64,000 nt of DNA from Moraxellaceae bacterium AER2_44_116 (GTDB lineage: Bacteria > Pseudomonadota > Gammaproteobacteria > Pseudomonadales > Moraxellaceae). Location: the NCBI GenBank assembly GCA_006546595.1, contig VIAD01000015.1, positions 6,991 to 70,990 on the forward strand, given 5' to 3'. This document shows, one piece after another, positions 1-8,628 of this stretch (within the stretch, counting starts at the first letter, position 1; each line of letters starts with the position of its first letter). The translations under genes and the position numbers were made by a program. The notes beneath the pieces are model-generated. The model made no database searches, was not told the origin of the DNA, and worked only from the letters and a program-made list of their open reading frames with translations.

Positions 1-942
1 GCCGAACGCTCAGATGTCCGCGAAGAAATGATCGAAAAAATTGTTGTCAGTTTACTGACGGGTAATCTAATGGCGATTTTTATGATTGGTATTTTAGTCA
101 GCTTTATTATCAAACGTGGTCTTGCGCCGTTACGCAGCCTTTCTAATGCCATTAGTTTACGCGACTTAGATTATTTGAAACCCGTTAAATTACCCGAACA
201 AGTTCCCAATGAGTTAAGCCCCGTGATTAAAGCATTGAATCATTTGTTTGACCGTTTAGATGATGGTATAGAACGCGAGCGACGCTTTTTGGCCGATGCC
301 GCCCACGAACTACGCACACCAATGGCTGTATTAAAACTACAATTGCAGGTCACTCAACAATACACCGACCCCACTCAGATACATCAAGCGATTGATAAAG
401 CTTTGTTGGGCGTAGATCGCAGTACACATGTCGTGGAACAATTACTTACCCTCGCCCGTTTAGAACCCGACAAACATTTATTAGAACGAACAACCGTTGA
501 CTTGGTGAAATTGGCGCAGGAAACCATCGGCCTACAAGTACCTCTTGCCTTAGCACATCAGCAACAACTCTCGTTAACTTACGACGAGCAAACAGAAATA
601 CACTGCTTAGGCAATAAAGTGTTATTAGGCGTGTTATTGCGTAATTTAATTGATAATGCCCTACGTTATACGCCTGAAGGTGGCCATGTGGAAGTCACCG
701 TTAAACAGCAAGAAAAAGGGATTTTATTGGCTGTTTACGATACAGGATGTGGTGTGCCTGAACAGGATATTCCGCGTTTAATGCAGCGTTTTTATCGCCA
801 TGAACAAAGTGCTGATACACAAGGAACAGGTTTGGGTTTGTCGATTGTGCAGCGTATTGCTGAATTACATGAGGCAAAGATTGAGATTTATAATCGGGAT
901 GGGGGGGGATTGGCGGTGGAGGTTTGGTTGTCGTCTGTTTAA
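1..942 (+). CDS. Sensor histidine kinase, 3' part (5' end outside window)
   Basis: C-terminal part of a two-component sensor kinase that autophosphorylates on His and passes the phosphate to a response regulator. The frame is open from base 1, so the gene starts before the window; an internal ATG at 28 is not the likely start. A membrane segment (about residues 12-37 of the visible part) is followed by a HAMP-like linker, then the HisKA box AAHELRTPM with the phospho-acceptor His encoded at 304-306, then an HATPase_c domain with N box NLIDNALRYTPEGG and G boxes DTGCGVP and GTGLGLSI. The layout resembles QseC/PmrB/TctE-type kinases. The regulator would be expected upstream, outside the window. 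The signal cannot be inferred because the sensor domain is missing. Confidence 0.9.
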   Translation, partial: AERSDVREEMIEKIVVSLLTGNLMAIFMIGILVSFIIKRGLAPLRSLSNAISLRDLDYLKPVKLPEQVPNELSPVIKALNHLFDRLDDGIERERRFLADAAHELRTPMAVLKLQLQVTQQYTDPTQIHQAIDKALLGVDRSTHVVEQLLTLARLEPDKHLLERTTVDLVKLAQETIGLQVPLALAHQQQLSLTYDEQTEIHCLGNKVLLGVLLRNLIDNALRYTPEGGHVEVTVKQQEKGILLAVYDTGCGVPEQDIPRLMQRFYRHEQSADTQGTGLGLSIVQRIAELHEAKIEIYNRDGGGLAVEVWLSSV

Positions 943-971
943 TAAATACACTATATATCTGATACAAAACA

Positions 972-1415
972 TCAATCAAATAGAGGCATATCGTTGGGAA
1001 TATCAGACAGTGTAATGAATTTTATTTGCAAGTCTAACGCTTTAATTATTTTTATAATATCTGTGTCTTCTGTGAGTATCGACTTCGCTCTTGTTGCGAT
1101 AGCAATTGATAGAATTTGTAGATCAACTTTGACTTTTTGTTTTGGCTTATTGGCCTTTGTTTTATCCAACATATCACCAAGCTCACCACAAATCATGGCG
1201 GCAATATGGTCAAAAGGAGCGATACTTAAACATGAATTAGGTGTAATTAAATGAGAGGTTCTTCTTTTATTATGATCATGAGCTAAAAACTCAGCTAATA
1301 CAGGAGTAGGAAGTATAAGTGTGCGATTTTCTTGTTGTAAATAACAACTCAATTTGTCGCTCGCTTGCTTATCCGTTAACAACTGAACTAAGACATTATT
1401 ATCAATAACAATCAC
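972..1415 (-). CDS. PIN-domain ribonuclease-like protein
   Basis: 147-residue PIN-fold protein, probably a metal-dependent RNase of the VapC-like toxin class. Acidic residues at the expected places are D5 (VIDNNVL), E42 (LAEF), D98 (VDLQIL) and D117 or D119 (TEDTD), so the active site looks complete. The GTG start at 1415 is preferred because AGGAG lies 8 bases upstream and the GTG overlaps the stop of the upstream gene as GTGA; a TTG at 1436 is possible but has no good ribosome site. It is coupled to the unrecognised 239-residue gene at 1412-2131, which is much larger than a normal VapB antitoxin. Its RNase activity is inferred from the fold; its target is unknown. Confidence 0.8.
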   Translation of the reverse strand: MIVIDNNVLVQLLTDKQASDKLSCYLQQENRTLILPTPVLAEFLAHDHNKRRTSHLITPNSCLSIAPFDHIAAMICGELGDMLDKTKANKPKQKVKVDLQILSIAIATRAKSILTEDTDIIKIIKALDLQIKFITLSDIPNDMPLFD

Positions 1416-2131
1416 AAATGACGCTCCTGCAACCAATGTTCAACAGGATTCTCAATTTTAGACCAGCCCGTTTGACCATCGCCGATAAATCCTTTTAACC
1501 ATGAACCCATGCTAACTTTTTCAAGAATCGTAAAACTATGGGCTTCAAATCTCTCCAATCGAATATCATTAAAATTTATATAGTTGTATTTTGCTTCACC
1601 ATGAATTTCAAGCAAAGAGCCATTTTTAAATTCTGTTGATAAGGCTTTAGATAATTCGTTTGAACAAACAACTTTAATCACTTCCCCACTCTCTAAGGTT
1701 AACCCGATAAAATCCTCTTTATCCTGACAATCAACTAATCGCTTTAACTGACCACGAATTACTTCCATTTGTTTAAATGAAAATCCTTTTTTGGCCTCAG
1801 GTGTGAAGGTATAAAGACTCGTATTTTTTTCAGGATCAGAAAGAATATCCATCACCCAGTCAGTATGTTTATTGGCAAGCTGCTGTAAGGACTTAAAAGA
1901 CGAGGATTTTGAAGCGATAGCTTGTTGAATATTGAGTGTTTTTTCTTCGGCATAGACAAGAGGTGTCTTTAACTGGATATAAACAGAGCCCGTTTTTATC
2001 ACATCAAACGATAGATGCTCATCACCTAGCATTTTGCAAAAATGTTGCATCAACAAGGCTAAATCGGAGGGTTTGATATTCGCTAGCACAACACCAGAGA
2101 TTTTCAGAGCAAAAATAGCGTCTTCCTTCAT
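1412..2131 (-). CDS. Uncharacterised protein coupled to a PIN-domain gene
   Basis: 239-residue cytoplasmic protein with no family I recognise. The ATG at 2131 is chosen because GGGAGGGG lies just upstream; an in-frame ATG at 2146 would swallow that site. The protein begins MKEDAIFALKISGVV and has no signal peptide or membrane segment. The first half is mixed alpha/beta; residues about 150-200 (FIGLTLESGEVIKVV through LLEIHGEAKYNYINF) look like a small beta-rich domain. It overlaps the downstream PIN gene by four bases (GTGA), so the two products are probably made in a fixed ratio. By analogy with toxin-antitoxin pairs it could be the inhibitor of the PIN protein, but it lacks an obvious DNA-binding motif and that role is inference. 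Confidence 0.75.
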   Translation of the reverse strand: MKEDAIFALKISGVVLANIKPSDLALLMQHFCKMLGDEHLSFDVIKTGSVYIQLKTPLVYAEEKTLNIQQAIASKSSSFKSLQQLANKHTDWVMDILSDPEKNTSLYTFTPEAKKGFSFKQMEVIRGQLKRLVDCQDKEDFIGLTLESGEVIKVVCSNELSKALSTEFKNGSLLEIHGEAKYNYINFNDIRLERFEAHSFTILEKVSMGSWLKGFIGDGQTGWSKIENPVEHWLQERHL

Positions 2132-2242
2132 AATTGCCCCTCCCATTTAACTTGATAAGTTGTGAAGCCAGTATAGCATTTTTGCTAAAATGCTCCATCC
2201 AACAAATCAAAACAATCCGCTAATAAACGACACATCTTGACT

Positions 2243-2539
2243 TCAATGCAACCGACTATTCGGCGGAGGCATATCCTCCTCTGGCAATGACTCATCTAAA
2301 CCTTCACTTTCTTTCATCGCCGTCTCCATCGCTTCCTTGTGCATTTTGGCGACCATCTGCAAACCCATGCTAATCATCAACCGTCCTAAATGCGCGGTAT
2401 TACCATTCACCAACTCTTTAGCTTCTTGCGAAAACTTAATCGCCACAAAAGGCTCACTTGAGCCTGCGCTAGAATCCGTACGCCGTAAAACGACTTCACC
2501 ACTTTCCAATTCCACAATTTCAAGAATCGCTTCAGGCAT
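2243..2539 (-). CDS. Small acidic conserved-looking protein downstream of topA
   Basis: 98-residue protein starting MPEAILEIVELESGEVVLRR. The ATG at 2539 is favoured over a GTG at 2548. It has a beta-rich N-terminus, a helical middle (AKELVNGNTAHLGRLMISMGLQMVAKM) and an acidic, proline-rich tail (GLDESLPEEDMPPPNSR). It begins about 25 bases after the topA stop on the same strand, so it is probably co-transcribed with topA. No enzyme motif is visible and I do not recognise the family; the coding call rests on its orderly composition and operon position. Confidence 0.65.
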   Translation of the reverse strand: MPEAILEIVELESGEVVLRRTDSSAGSSEPFVAIKFSQEAKELVNGNTAHLGRLMISMGLQMVAKMHKEAMETAMKESEGLDESLPEEDMPPPNSRLH

Positions 2540-2563
2540 AGTTAACACCCATATTCTTTCTAC

Positions 2564-5170
2564 CTATTTTGACAGCTTGCCTTTGGTGATTTTCCAATGG
2601 CCTTCACGATAATACGCTTGCCAACCTGTCGGTTTACCCTCTTCGTCTTCCGTCATGACGTATTGCTCTTTGGCCTTCCGACTAAAGCGCAACAAACTCG
2701 GATTGCCATAATCATCCGTCGCAGGAGCTTGCAATAAATAGTGAAATTTAGGATCTAAATGTGCCGCTAACGACTGTAACTCCGCCAAGGTTGGCGTGCG
2801 TGTTTCCCGATGTTTGGGATACTGACTGGCGGCCAAAAACAACCCCGCCGCACCATCACGCAAGACAAAATGGTCATTTGATTTGGCACAACGAATTTCT
2901 GTCGGGACAGCATCGGCTTTCGGCGGTGCAGGCTCACCACTTTTTAACACCTTACGCGTATTGGGACAGGTTGAACAAGCAAAATACTGGCCAAAACGAC
3001 CACTTTTTAGCTCCATTTTGCCGCCGCACTTATCGCACTCAACCACAGGCCCTTCGTAACCTTTGAGCTTGTAGCTGCCTTGCTCTAATAAAAAGCCATC
3101 ACAATCAGGGTTATTACCACAGACGTGTAGTTTACGCTCGGTATCCACTAAGTAACTATCCATCGCTGTGCCGCATTTTGGACAGCGTTTTTTAGCACGT
3201 AGCTCGGCCGTTTCACCTTCTTCATCGTTATCGGCAAAAACAATATGTTCAACAGGCATGAGATTAATTGTGCCTTTACAACGTTCTTTCGGCGGTAAAG
3301 CATAACCTGAACAGCCCAAAAACACGCCTGTACTGGCGGTGCGAATTTGCATCGGGCGTGTACACAAGACACATGGTAAATCAATGGCAACAGGCTGATT
3401 ACGGCGCATACCGTCTTCACCCGATGCTTGTTTCAGTTTGCCACTAAAATCGTGATAAAAATCGTTGAGTACCGTTTTCCAGTTGAGTTTACCTTCGGCT
3501 ACTTTATCGAGCTCTTCTTCTAACTTAGCGGTAAAGGTATAGTCCATTAAGTTATCAAAGCTTTCTAATAAGCGTTCGGCAACAATATCACCCATTTTTT
3601 CAGCATAGAAACGTTTGTTATCTAACTTGACGTAACCACGATCTTGAATGGTTGAGATAATTGAGGCATATGTCGAAGGACGGCCAATGCCGCGCTTTTC
3701 CAACTCTCGCACCAATGTCGCCTCGGTAAAGCGTGGTGTGGCTTTGGTAAAATGCTGACTCGGAATCAGTTTGACTAAGGCTAAACTCTCACCAACTTTG
3801 ACATTGGGTAATACCACATCATCATTGTCTTTTTGCACGGCGGATAAGACTTTGGTAAAACCATCAAAGGTCAGAATACGACCACGCGTACGCAACTCAT
3901 AATCTGCTGCCGCTACCACTAATGAGGTGCTGACATATTCGGCATCAGGCATTTGACAGGCAACAAATTGTCGCCAAATCAAATCATATAAACGTTCAGC
4001 ATCGCGCTCTAAACCACTAATACTGGACGCCAGTGCATTGACATCCGAAGGGCGAATCGCTTCATGCGCTTCTTGTGCGCCACTTTTGCTGCTGTAAACA
4101 TTGGGTTTATCGAGCAGATATTTTTGACCAAACTGCAACTCAATAAACTCGCGTGCAGCCTGTACTGCATCTTGGCTCAAGTTGGTCGAATCAGTACGCA
4201 TATAGGTGATATAACCCGCTTCATACAAACGCTGGGCAACCACCATGGTTTTTTTCACGGAAAAACCTAAACGCGTACTGGCGGCTTGTTGTAAGGTCGA
4301 GGTAATAAAGGGTGCGGGGGGACGAGTTTTCGTTGGCTTATCTTCACGCTTACTCACCACATAACTGGCGTTTTCTAAGCGTTTAACGGCAGCTAAAGTG
4401 TCCTGCTCATTTTTAGGTTTGAAGGCTTGATCTTGATAACGGCTGACTTGCAAACCTAAGCTGTCTTTTTTCGCCGTTTGGGTTTCGGCATTCAAATCCC
4501 AAAACTCTTCGGGGACAAAGGCACGAATCTCGCGTTCTTTTTCCACGACTAAACGCACCGCCACCGATTGCACACGTCCTGCCGATAAACCACGGGCAAT
4601 TTTTTCCCACAATAATGGTGAAACCATGTAACCGACCACACGGTCTAAAAATCGACGTGCTTGTTGCGCGTTCACACGATCAATGTTTAATAATGTCGGT
4701 TGTTGAAACGCCGCAGTGATCGCGGTACGGGTAATTTCGTTAAAGACGACGCGTTGATAACGGTGCGGATTACCACCAATCACTTGTTGTAAATGCCAAG
4801 CGATGGCCTCTCCCTCTCTGTCCAAGTCGGTCGCGAGATAGATAGTGTCAACGGTTTCGGCAATGGCACGTAACTCGGCGACAACCTTTTCTTTGCCGGG
4901 CAAAATCTCATAATGAGCGCGCCAGTCATGTTCAGGATCAACCCCCATCCGTGACACTAAGGCATTACGCGACTTAATGGCTTTTTCTTCGGGAGTTGCG
5001 CGTGTTTTACTGACGGCTTTGGCGGGTTCTTTGTCTTCTTTTACGCCACCACTGACAGGTAAATCACGGATATGACCAATACTGGACTTAACAATAAAAT
5101 CCTTGCCCAAATATTTGTTGATGGTTTTCGCCTTCGCGGGCGATTCCACAATAACTAATGCTTTAGCCAT
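2564..5170 (-). CDS. topA: DNA topoisomerase I (type IA)
   Basis: Relaxes negatively supercoiled DNA by cutting and rejoining one strand. The 868 residues match the length of the gammaproteobacterial enzyme. The Toprim domain at the N-terminus has the metal motif DLDREGE at residues 115-121; the catalytic Tyr is Y323 within YITYMRTDSTN; the core ends near residue 590. Three C-terminal four-cysteine zinc modules follow (CVLC...C, CPKCG...CGNNPDC, CDKCGG...CSTC), as in Escherichia coli TopA, and then basic ribbon-like segments to the end. The ATG at 5170 opens MAKALVIVESPAKA, the standard N-terminus. A small gene follows closely downstream. Confidence 0.98.
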   Translation of the reverse strand: MAKALVIVESPAKAKTINKYLGKDFIVKSSIGHIRDLPVSGGVKEDKEPAKAVSKTRATPEEKAIKSRNALVSRMGVDPEHDWRAHYEILPGKEKVVAELRAIAETVDTIYLATDLDREGEAIAWHLQQVIGGNPHRYQRVVFNEITRTAITAAFQQPTLLNIDRVNAQQARRFLDRVVGYMVSPLLWEKIARGLSAGRVQSVAVRLVVEKEREIRAFVPEEFWDLNAETQTAKKDSLGLQVSRYQDQAFKPKNEQDTLAAVKRLENASYVVSKREDKPTKTRPPAPFITSTLQQAASTRLGFSVKKTMVVAQRLYEAGYITYMRTDSTNLSQDAVQAAREFIELQFGQKYLLDKPNVYSSKSGAQEAHEAIRPSDVNALASSISGLERDAERLYDLIWRQFVACQMPDAEYVSTSLVVAAADYELRTRGRILTFDGFTKVLSAVQKDNDDVVLPNVKVGESLALVKLIPSQHFTKATPRFTEATLVRELEKRGIGRPSTYASIISTIQDRGYVKLDNKRFYAEKMGDIVAERLLESFDNLMDYTFTAKLEEELDKVAEGKLNWKTVLNDFYHDFSGKLKQASGEDGMRRNQPVAIDLPCVLCTRPMQIRTASTGVFLGCSGYALPPKERCKGTINLMPVEHIVFADNDEEGETAELRAKKRCPKCGTAMDSYLVDTERKLHVCGNNPDCDGFLLEQGSYKLKGYEGPVVECDKCGGKMELKSGRFGQYFACSTCPNTRKVLKSGEPAPPKADAVPTEIRCAKSNDHFVLRDGAAGLFLAASQYPKHRETRTPTLAELQSLAAHLDPKFHYLLQAPATDDYGNPSLLRFSRKAKEQYVMTEDEEGKPTGWQAYYREGHWKITKGKLSK

Positions 5171-5523
5171 AAAAACCTAAAATATATTCGACAAAAATGT
5201 ACAGAACACCGCGATTAGCGCGTTTTGCAAACATGAAATGAGAGCAAATAAGCAATAACCGCTTAAGTCCTAAGTAAAAAAGTTATTATACAACTCAGAA
5301 AGTGTTGATATATATAAGACGTAGCAAGTTCACGGTCAAGTAAGCATACAGGAGTTAGTTTATTTTCATAGATTAACGATGCGGAAAAATCGCTGTTTCT
5401 ATACTAAAATCCGCGAACATCGCTTTTCCTTGACCTAAATTACCCTCTTCTTTTCATCTTTCCGTCATCCAAATGTAAGATAATTAGGAGTCACTCATTC
5501 TCTTTGGCAGGAAAACCCATGTT
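5171..5523. other. Intergenic region between topA and zntB-like gene
   Basis: About 350 bases with no convincing gene. It must hold the divergent promoters for topA (minus) and the CorA/ZntB-like gene (plus). It contains a degenerate copy of the MITE-like element listed at 5208-5273. The rest is AT-rich with no strong hairpin or operator. Confidence 0.6.
5208..5273 (+). repeat. Degenerate copy of MITE-like element
   Basis: Shares the 21-base string at 5208-5228 (containing GCGATTAGCGCGTTTTG) exactly with the element at 20949-21078, and its right end ATAACCGCTTAAGTCCTAA differs from that copy by one base. The left terminal repeat AGGACTTACGC is missing, so this looks like an internally deleted remnant. 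The middle sequence differs. Confidence 0.65.
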
Positions 5524-6540
5524 ATGAACAGCTCTGTCAAACTGTACGGCTCAGATCAATTTGGGTTGATTTGTGGTTATTTATTTCATCCTGTTTCGGG
5601 TAGTCGGGTGATTTCGTCGGAGCAAGCAGCCAATTGGCTGCTACAAGAAAAAGACACGCCGAGTGAAGGTTTTATTTGGCTGCATTTTAACTTAGCCAAT
5701 ACTGCCAGTGAAAAATGGTTAGCGCGCTATCTTCAACTCTCCGAAGTTTTTTATGAAGCCTTGCATGAAGGTGTACGTTCGACACGAATTGAATATGTTG
5801 ATGACACCCTAATTGCCGTTATCAATGATGTGTTGTTTGATTTTTCGTTTGAAACCTCGGATGTTGCGACGCTGTGGTTAAGTGTCAATGAACGCGTGGT
5901 GATTAGCGCACGCGCCAAACCGTTACGCTCGATTGATCGTTTACGTGCAGCCGTCAAAGGCGGCGAGAACTTCACTTCACCTGTCGATTTGTTGGTTCAT
6001 TTATTACGTGACCAAGCCGATGTCCTAACATTGATCGTCCGAGATATTGCGGACAAAGTGGATCACGTTGAGGATCGTCTCTTAGCCAACAAACTGGAAC
6101 GTAATCGCGCTAACCTAGGTAACGCTCGACGTTTACTGATTCGCTTACAACGCTTATTAGCTCCTGAACCCTCCGCCTTGTTTCGCTTGTTGAATCGGCC
6201 ACCGATTTGGATGGCAGAAGATGATTTACAGAATTTCCGCCAATCCACCGAAGAGTTCTCGACCGTCTTGCGTGATATGACATCATTGCAAGAACGGATT
6301 AAGTTATTACAGGAAGAAATCGCCGCTTATATCAATGAACAAAATAACCGCAGTTTATTCGTCTTAACGACGGTTACGGTATTGGCGTTACCAATTAATA
6401 TTATTGCAGGTTTATTGGGGATGAATGTCGGAGGGATTCCATTAGCCGAGTCAACTGAGGGCTTTTGGGTGGTGGTGTGTATTGTCGCCACATTTACGGC
6501 GATTGCGGGATGGTTGGCGTTTGGTAGGGAGAGGGATTGA
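5524..6540 (+). CDS. zntB: CorA-family metal ion transporter, ZntB-like
   Basis: Inner-membrane divalent cation transporter of 338 residues. A large cytoplasmic N-terminal domain (about 1-275, helical in its second half) is followed by two C-terminal membrane helices (about 278-300 and 311-331). The loop signature GMNVGGIPL is the ZntB form of the CorA-family GMN motif, which supports zinc rather than magnesium as substrate. Start: ATG at 5524, with AGGA about 11 bases upstream; the nearby ATG at 5519 runs into a stop at once. The gene stands alone, divergent from topA. The ion specificity is inferred from the signature loop. Confidence 0.88.
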   Translation: MNSSVKLYGSDQFGLICGYLFHPVSGSRVISSEQAANWLLQEKDTPSEGFIWLHFNLANTASEKWLARYLQLSEVFYEALHEGVRSTRIEYVDDTLIAVINDVLFDFSFETSDVATLWLSVNERVVISARAKPLRSIDRLRAAVKGGENFTSPVDLLVHLLRDQADVLTLIVRDIADKVDHVEDRLLANKLERNRANLGNARRLLIRLQRLLAPEPSALFRLLNRPPIWMAEDDLQNFRQSTEEFSTVLRDMTSLQERIKLLQEEIAAYINEQNNRSLFVLTTVTVLALPINIIAGLLGMNVGGIPLAESTEGFWVVVCIVATFTAIAGWLAFGRERD

Positions 6541-6595
6541 AAAATATAAATACCTTTTTAGACTTTCTATATTTATCCTCCACTAAATTATACTT

Positions 6596-6601
6596 TATAA
6601 T
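6596..6601 (+). promoter_or_regulatory. Possible -10 element for vapBC
   Basis: A perfect TATAAT sits 33 bases before the vapB ATG, inside an imperfect AT-rich palindrome (CTTTATAATATAAG). A good -35 is not evident. The palindrome could be the autoregulatory operator typical of VapBC loci, which is inference. Confidence 0.35.
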
Positions 6602-6633
6602 ATAAGTGTTCCAATATTTTAACAGAGGTATCT

Positions 6634-6861
6634 ATGTCGCAAATTACCTTGTATTTAGACGACGAAGCAGAAGTCTTATTACGCAACTGTGCACAAAGTG
6701 CTGGCTTATCCAACAGTAAATGGGTAGCAAACCTTATTCACCAATATGCTAAAACGCAATGGCCTGCAGAGATATTGCAACTGGCTGGTGCATTTCCTGA
6801 TTTCCCCTTACACAATGAACAAAGTACAGAAATACCAGATGTACAACGGATTGGTTTTTAA
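6634..6861 (+). CDS. vapB: VapB-like antitoxin (ribbon-helix-helix type)
   Basis: 75-residue antitoxin that would bind and silence the VapC toxin and repress its own operon as a dimer. The N-terminus SQITLYLDDEAEVLLRNCA fits a ribbon-helix-helix DNA-binding fold: a beta strand followed by helices with the GLSNSKWVANLI segment. The C-terminal part (AEILQLAGAFPDFPLH) is the usual toxin-wrapping tail. A purine-rich AACAGAGGT ribosome site precedes the ATG. Its stop TAA shares one base with the vapC ATG (TAATG), giving tight coupling. Confidence 0.85.
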   Translation: MSQITLYLDDEAEVLLRNCAQSAGLSNSKWVANLIHQYAKTQWPAEILQLAGAFPDFPLHNEQSTEIPDVQRIGF

Positions 6862-7274
6862 TGTTTGTTTTGGATAGCAATACCATTAGTTATTATTTCC
6901 GCAACGAACCTTGTGTCGTGCAGGAGCTACAAGCAATCTCACCTAACCACATTGCTGTTCCTGCCATTGTAGTTTACGAGCTGAAATATGGTTTATTGCG
7001 ACTACCACCAGAGGTGTGCAAACCACGCATGCACGCACTGGAGAAGTTTCTACGCTTTATGACCATTTTGCCTTTTGATGAGTCAGCCGCTGGATACGCT
7101 GCAAGAGTTCGTAGTGAGTTGGAACAGCAAGGCACACCAATTGGCACACATGACATATTAATTGCTGCAACGACATTAGCCGTACAAGGAACTTTAGTAA
7201 CGCGTAATGTGCGCGAATTTTCACGGGTCAATGGCTTGAGTTGGGTTAACTGGCATAACGATAAATCGGTTTGA
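6861..7274 (+). CDS. vapC: VapC-family PIN-domain toxin
   Basis: 137-residue PIN ribonuclease toxin that cleaves RNA, in known family members usually initiator tRNA or other tRNAs. Active-site acids are D5 (FVLDSNTISYYF), E40 (VVYELKYGL) and D98 (THDILIA). The terminal NVREFSRVNGL segment is the typical end of the MvpT/VapC subgroup, where Asn takes the fourth position. It overlaps the antitoxin stop by one base and would be translated by re-initiation. The locus appears intact. The tRNA target is inferred from relatives, not seen. Confidence 0.9.
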   Translation: MFVLDSNTISYYFRNEPCVVQELQAISPNHIAVPAIVVYELKYGLLRLPPEVCKPRMHALEKFLRFMTILPFDESAAGYAARVRSELEQQGTPIGTHDILIAATTLAVQGTLVTRNVREFSRVNGLSWVNWHNDKSV

Positions 7275-7314
7275 GGCGAGGTTAAAACTCAGCCTACGAC
7301 AATTAAATAGTTCA

Positions 7315-7743
7315 TTATTTCGCCAATGCTTGCAACCAATTTTTCAATGGCTCAAGCACTTCAACCCCTGCTTCTTCATACCAATAAAAACTAATGCTAT
7401 TCGCCTGCCCTTCAACCGCTAAAACGACACTGGCAATATCAGGAATCGGTTGCTTACGAATCACGTCATTACCAGCAACTGCTTTCCATGAGTGATCACT
7501 TTGTTTCTCTGCGCGCCAATAGGGCATGGTGGCGGTCGGTATAATAACGCTATAGCAGGCAATAAACCGCTTACTATCCGTTTGCAACCAATTAGGTGGC
7601 GGTACTAAGTGCGGTTGAATATTCATTTTTTTGGCCGTGTTGCGTAATAACAACTCCGCTTGCTCACGCGGATTCGGCCTTAGCATCAACATTTGACCAC
7701 CAACAAATACCAACACTAACGCTAAAATCCACCAAAAACTCAT
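7315..7743 (-). CDS. Small membrane-anchored protein of unknown function
   Basis: 142-residue protein with one N-terminal hydrophobic segment (FWWILALVLVFVGGQMLML, about residues 3-21) followed by a soluble domain. No lipobox or signal cleavage site is obvious, so the segment probably anchors it in the inner membrane. The domain is rich in Trp and Pro (PPPNWLQ, YWRAEKQSDHSWKAVAGND, ISFYWYEEAG). I do not recognise the family. It ends close to the vapC stop on the opposite strand. A palindromic repeat copy lies just upstream of its start at 7769-7834. Confidence 0.65.
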   Translation of the reverse strand: MSFWWILALVLVFVGGQMLMLRPNPREQAELLLRNTAKKMNIQPHLVPPPNWLQTDSKRFIACYSVIIPTATMPYWRAEKQSDHSWKAVAGNDVIRKQPIPDIASVVLAVEGQANSISFYWYEEAGVEVLEPLKNWLQALAK

Positions 7744-7768
7744 TATAAATTCCTAAAAAAATTTAAGG

Positions 7769-7834
7769 CTTCGACTCCGCTCAGCCATCACGACTTTCAG
7801 CCAAGGCATCAACGCTCCCTGAGCGGAATCGAAG
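7769..7834. repeat. Palindromic intergenic repeat, family 1, copy A
   Basis: Arms CTTCGACTCCGCTCAG and CTGAGCGGAATCGAAG are inverted complements with one mismatch and enclose about 34 bases. First of six copies in this window, all intergenic. No coding capacity; likely a non-autonomous mobile or REP-type element. Confidence 0.85.
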
Positions 7835-7843
7835 GGTAAACTA

Positions 7844-8524
7844 TTATTCAATACTGGTAAAAAAGACATTTTTCATTTTAGCCAATTGGCTATCTAATGA
7901 TGTCGAAATACTCGCGGACACGGTAAAGAAACTCAATAACGCCTTGGAGTTAGAATCACTATTAAACGCAGCCATTACCCGTTGCCAAAAAGCATGATTC
8001 ACTAATTGTAATTCCGCGTGCTCTTTTATTAAGCCTCGCAGCTCCCAATCGGGTATGCCACCTTCACGCCACACGAAATATTGCTTCATTAAATACACCG
8101 ACGCTAAACGCAAAATGGACTCTTCACGATTGGCGAACGGTAAATGGGTGCGTGCATTCGGCTTTAAATCACAAAAAACGGGGCAAGCACTGGTCGCCAT
8201 AATCAACCCCATTAAACCACGCACCCCTTCTTCTAAAGTCACCCGTTTAACGTACTCTCTTTCTGCCGTTAATACCCGTACATTCACTTTGGTTAAGGCC
8301 GAAATTTTCTGTAAATCTTGAATCACTTTATCGAGGTCTAAAGCCGCAGGACAATGACTATACACTTTTTTATCCAGTGGACAGTTTTTACATTGATTAT
8401 TGGTTAACTTTGTCCATTCGGGAGCATTACTGTAATCGGCATGAATACTAAAACGACGATTGACGTGGACATCGTAATTCAGGTCTAAGCCGTCATCAAA
8501 GGAAAAAAAATATTGAACGATCAT
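7844..8524 (-). CDS. Uncharacterised cysteine-motif protein, paralogue 1
   Basis: 226-residue soluble protein, about two thirds identical by eye to the protein at 8629-9303, so the two are a tandem duplication. The most conserved parts are the cysteine motif NQCKNCPLDKKVYSHCPAA (C-X2-C...C), a central block KRVTLEEGVRGLMGLIM with SACPVF after it, and LVNHAFWQR near the C-terminus. The cysteines could bind a metal or an iron-sulfur cluster. The N-terminus IVQYFFSFDDGLDLNYDV looks like beta strands. No signal peptide or membrane segment. I do not know a function; an unnamed family found in sulfur-oxidising or related gammaproteobacteria is a guess. Confidence 0.8.
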   Translation of the reverse strand: MIVQYFFSFDDGLDLNYDVHVNRRFSIHADYSNAPEWTKLTNNQCKNCPLDKKVYSHCPAALDLDKVIQDLQKISALTKVNVRVLTAEREYVKRVTLEEGVRGLMGLIMATSACPVFCDLKPNARTHLPFANREESILRLASVYLMKQYFVWREGGIPDWELRGLIKEHAELQLVNHAFWQRVMAAFNSDSNSKALLSFFTVSASISTSLDSQLAKMKNVFFTSIE

Positions 8525-8628
8525 GATGATTAACCTGTAGGAATAAGCCGTCTATTGTTTTTAGAAGCACTCGTTGCTGAGTATTCCCTTTTTGTTGTGA
8601 CTCTTTTGTTGTTATGCGCTTTAGGTGA

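Noticed and set aside
2761..3066. 101-codon plus-strand frame in topA
   Set aside because: Antisense shadow of the zinc-module region of topA; rich in His/Pro/Thr from the reversed Cys/Gly codons.
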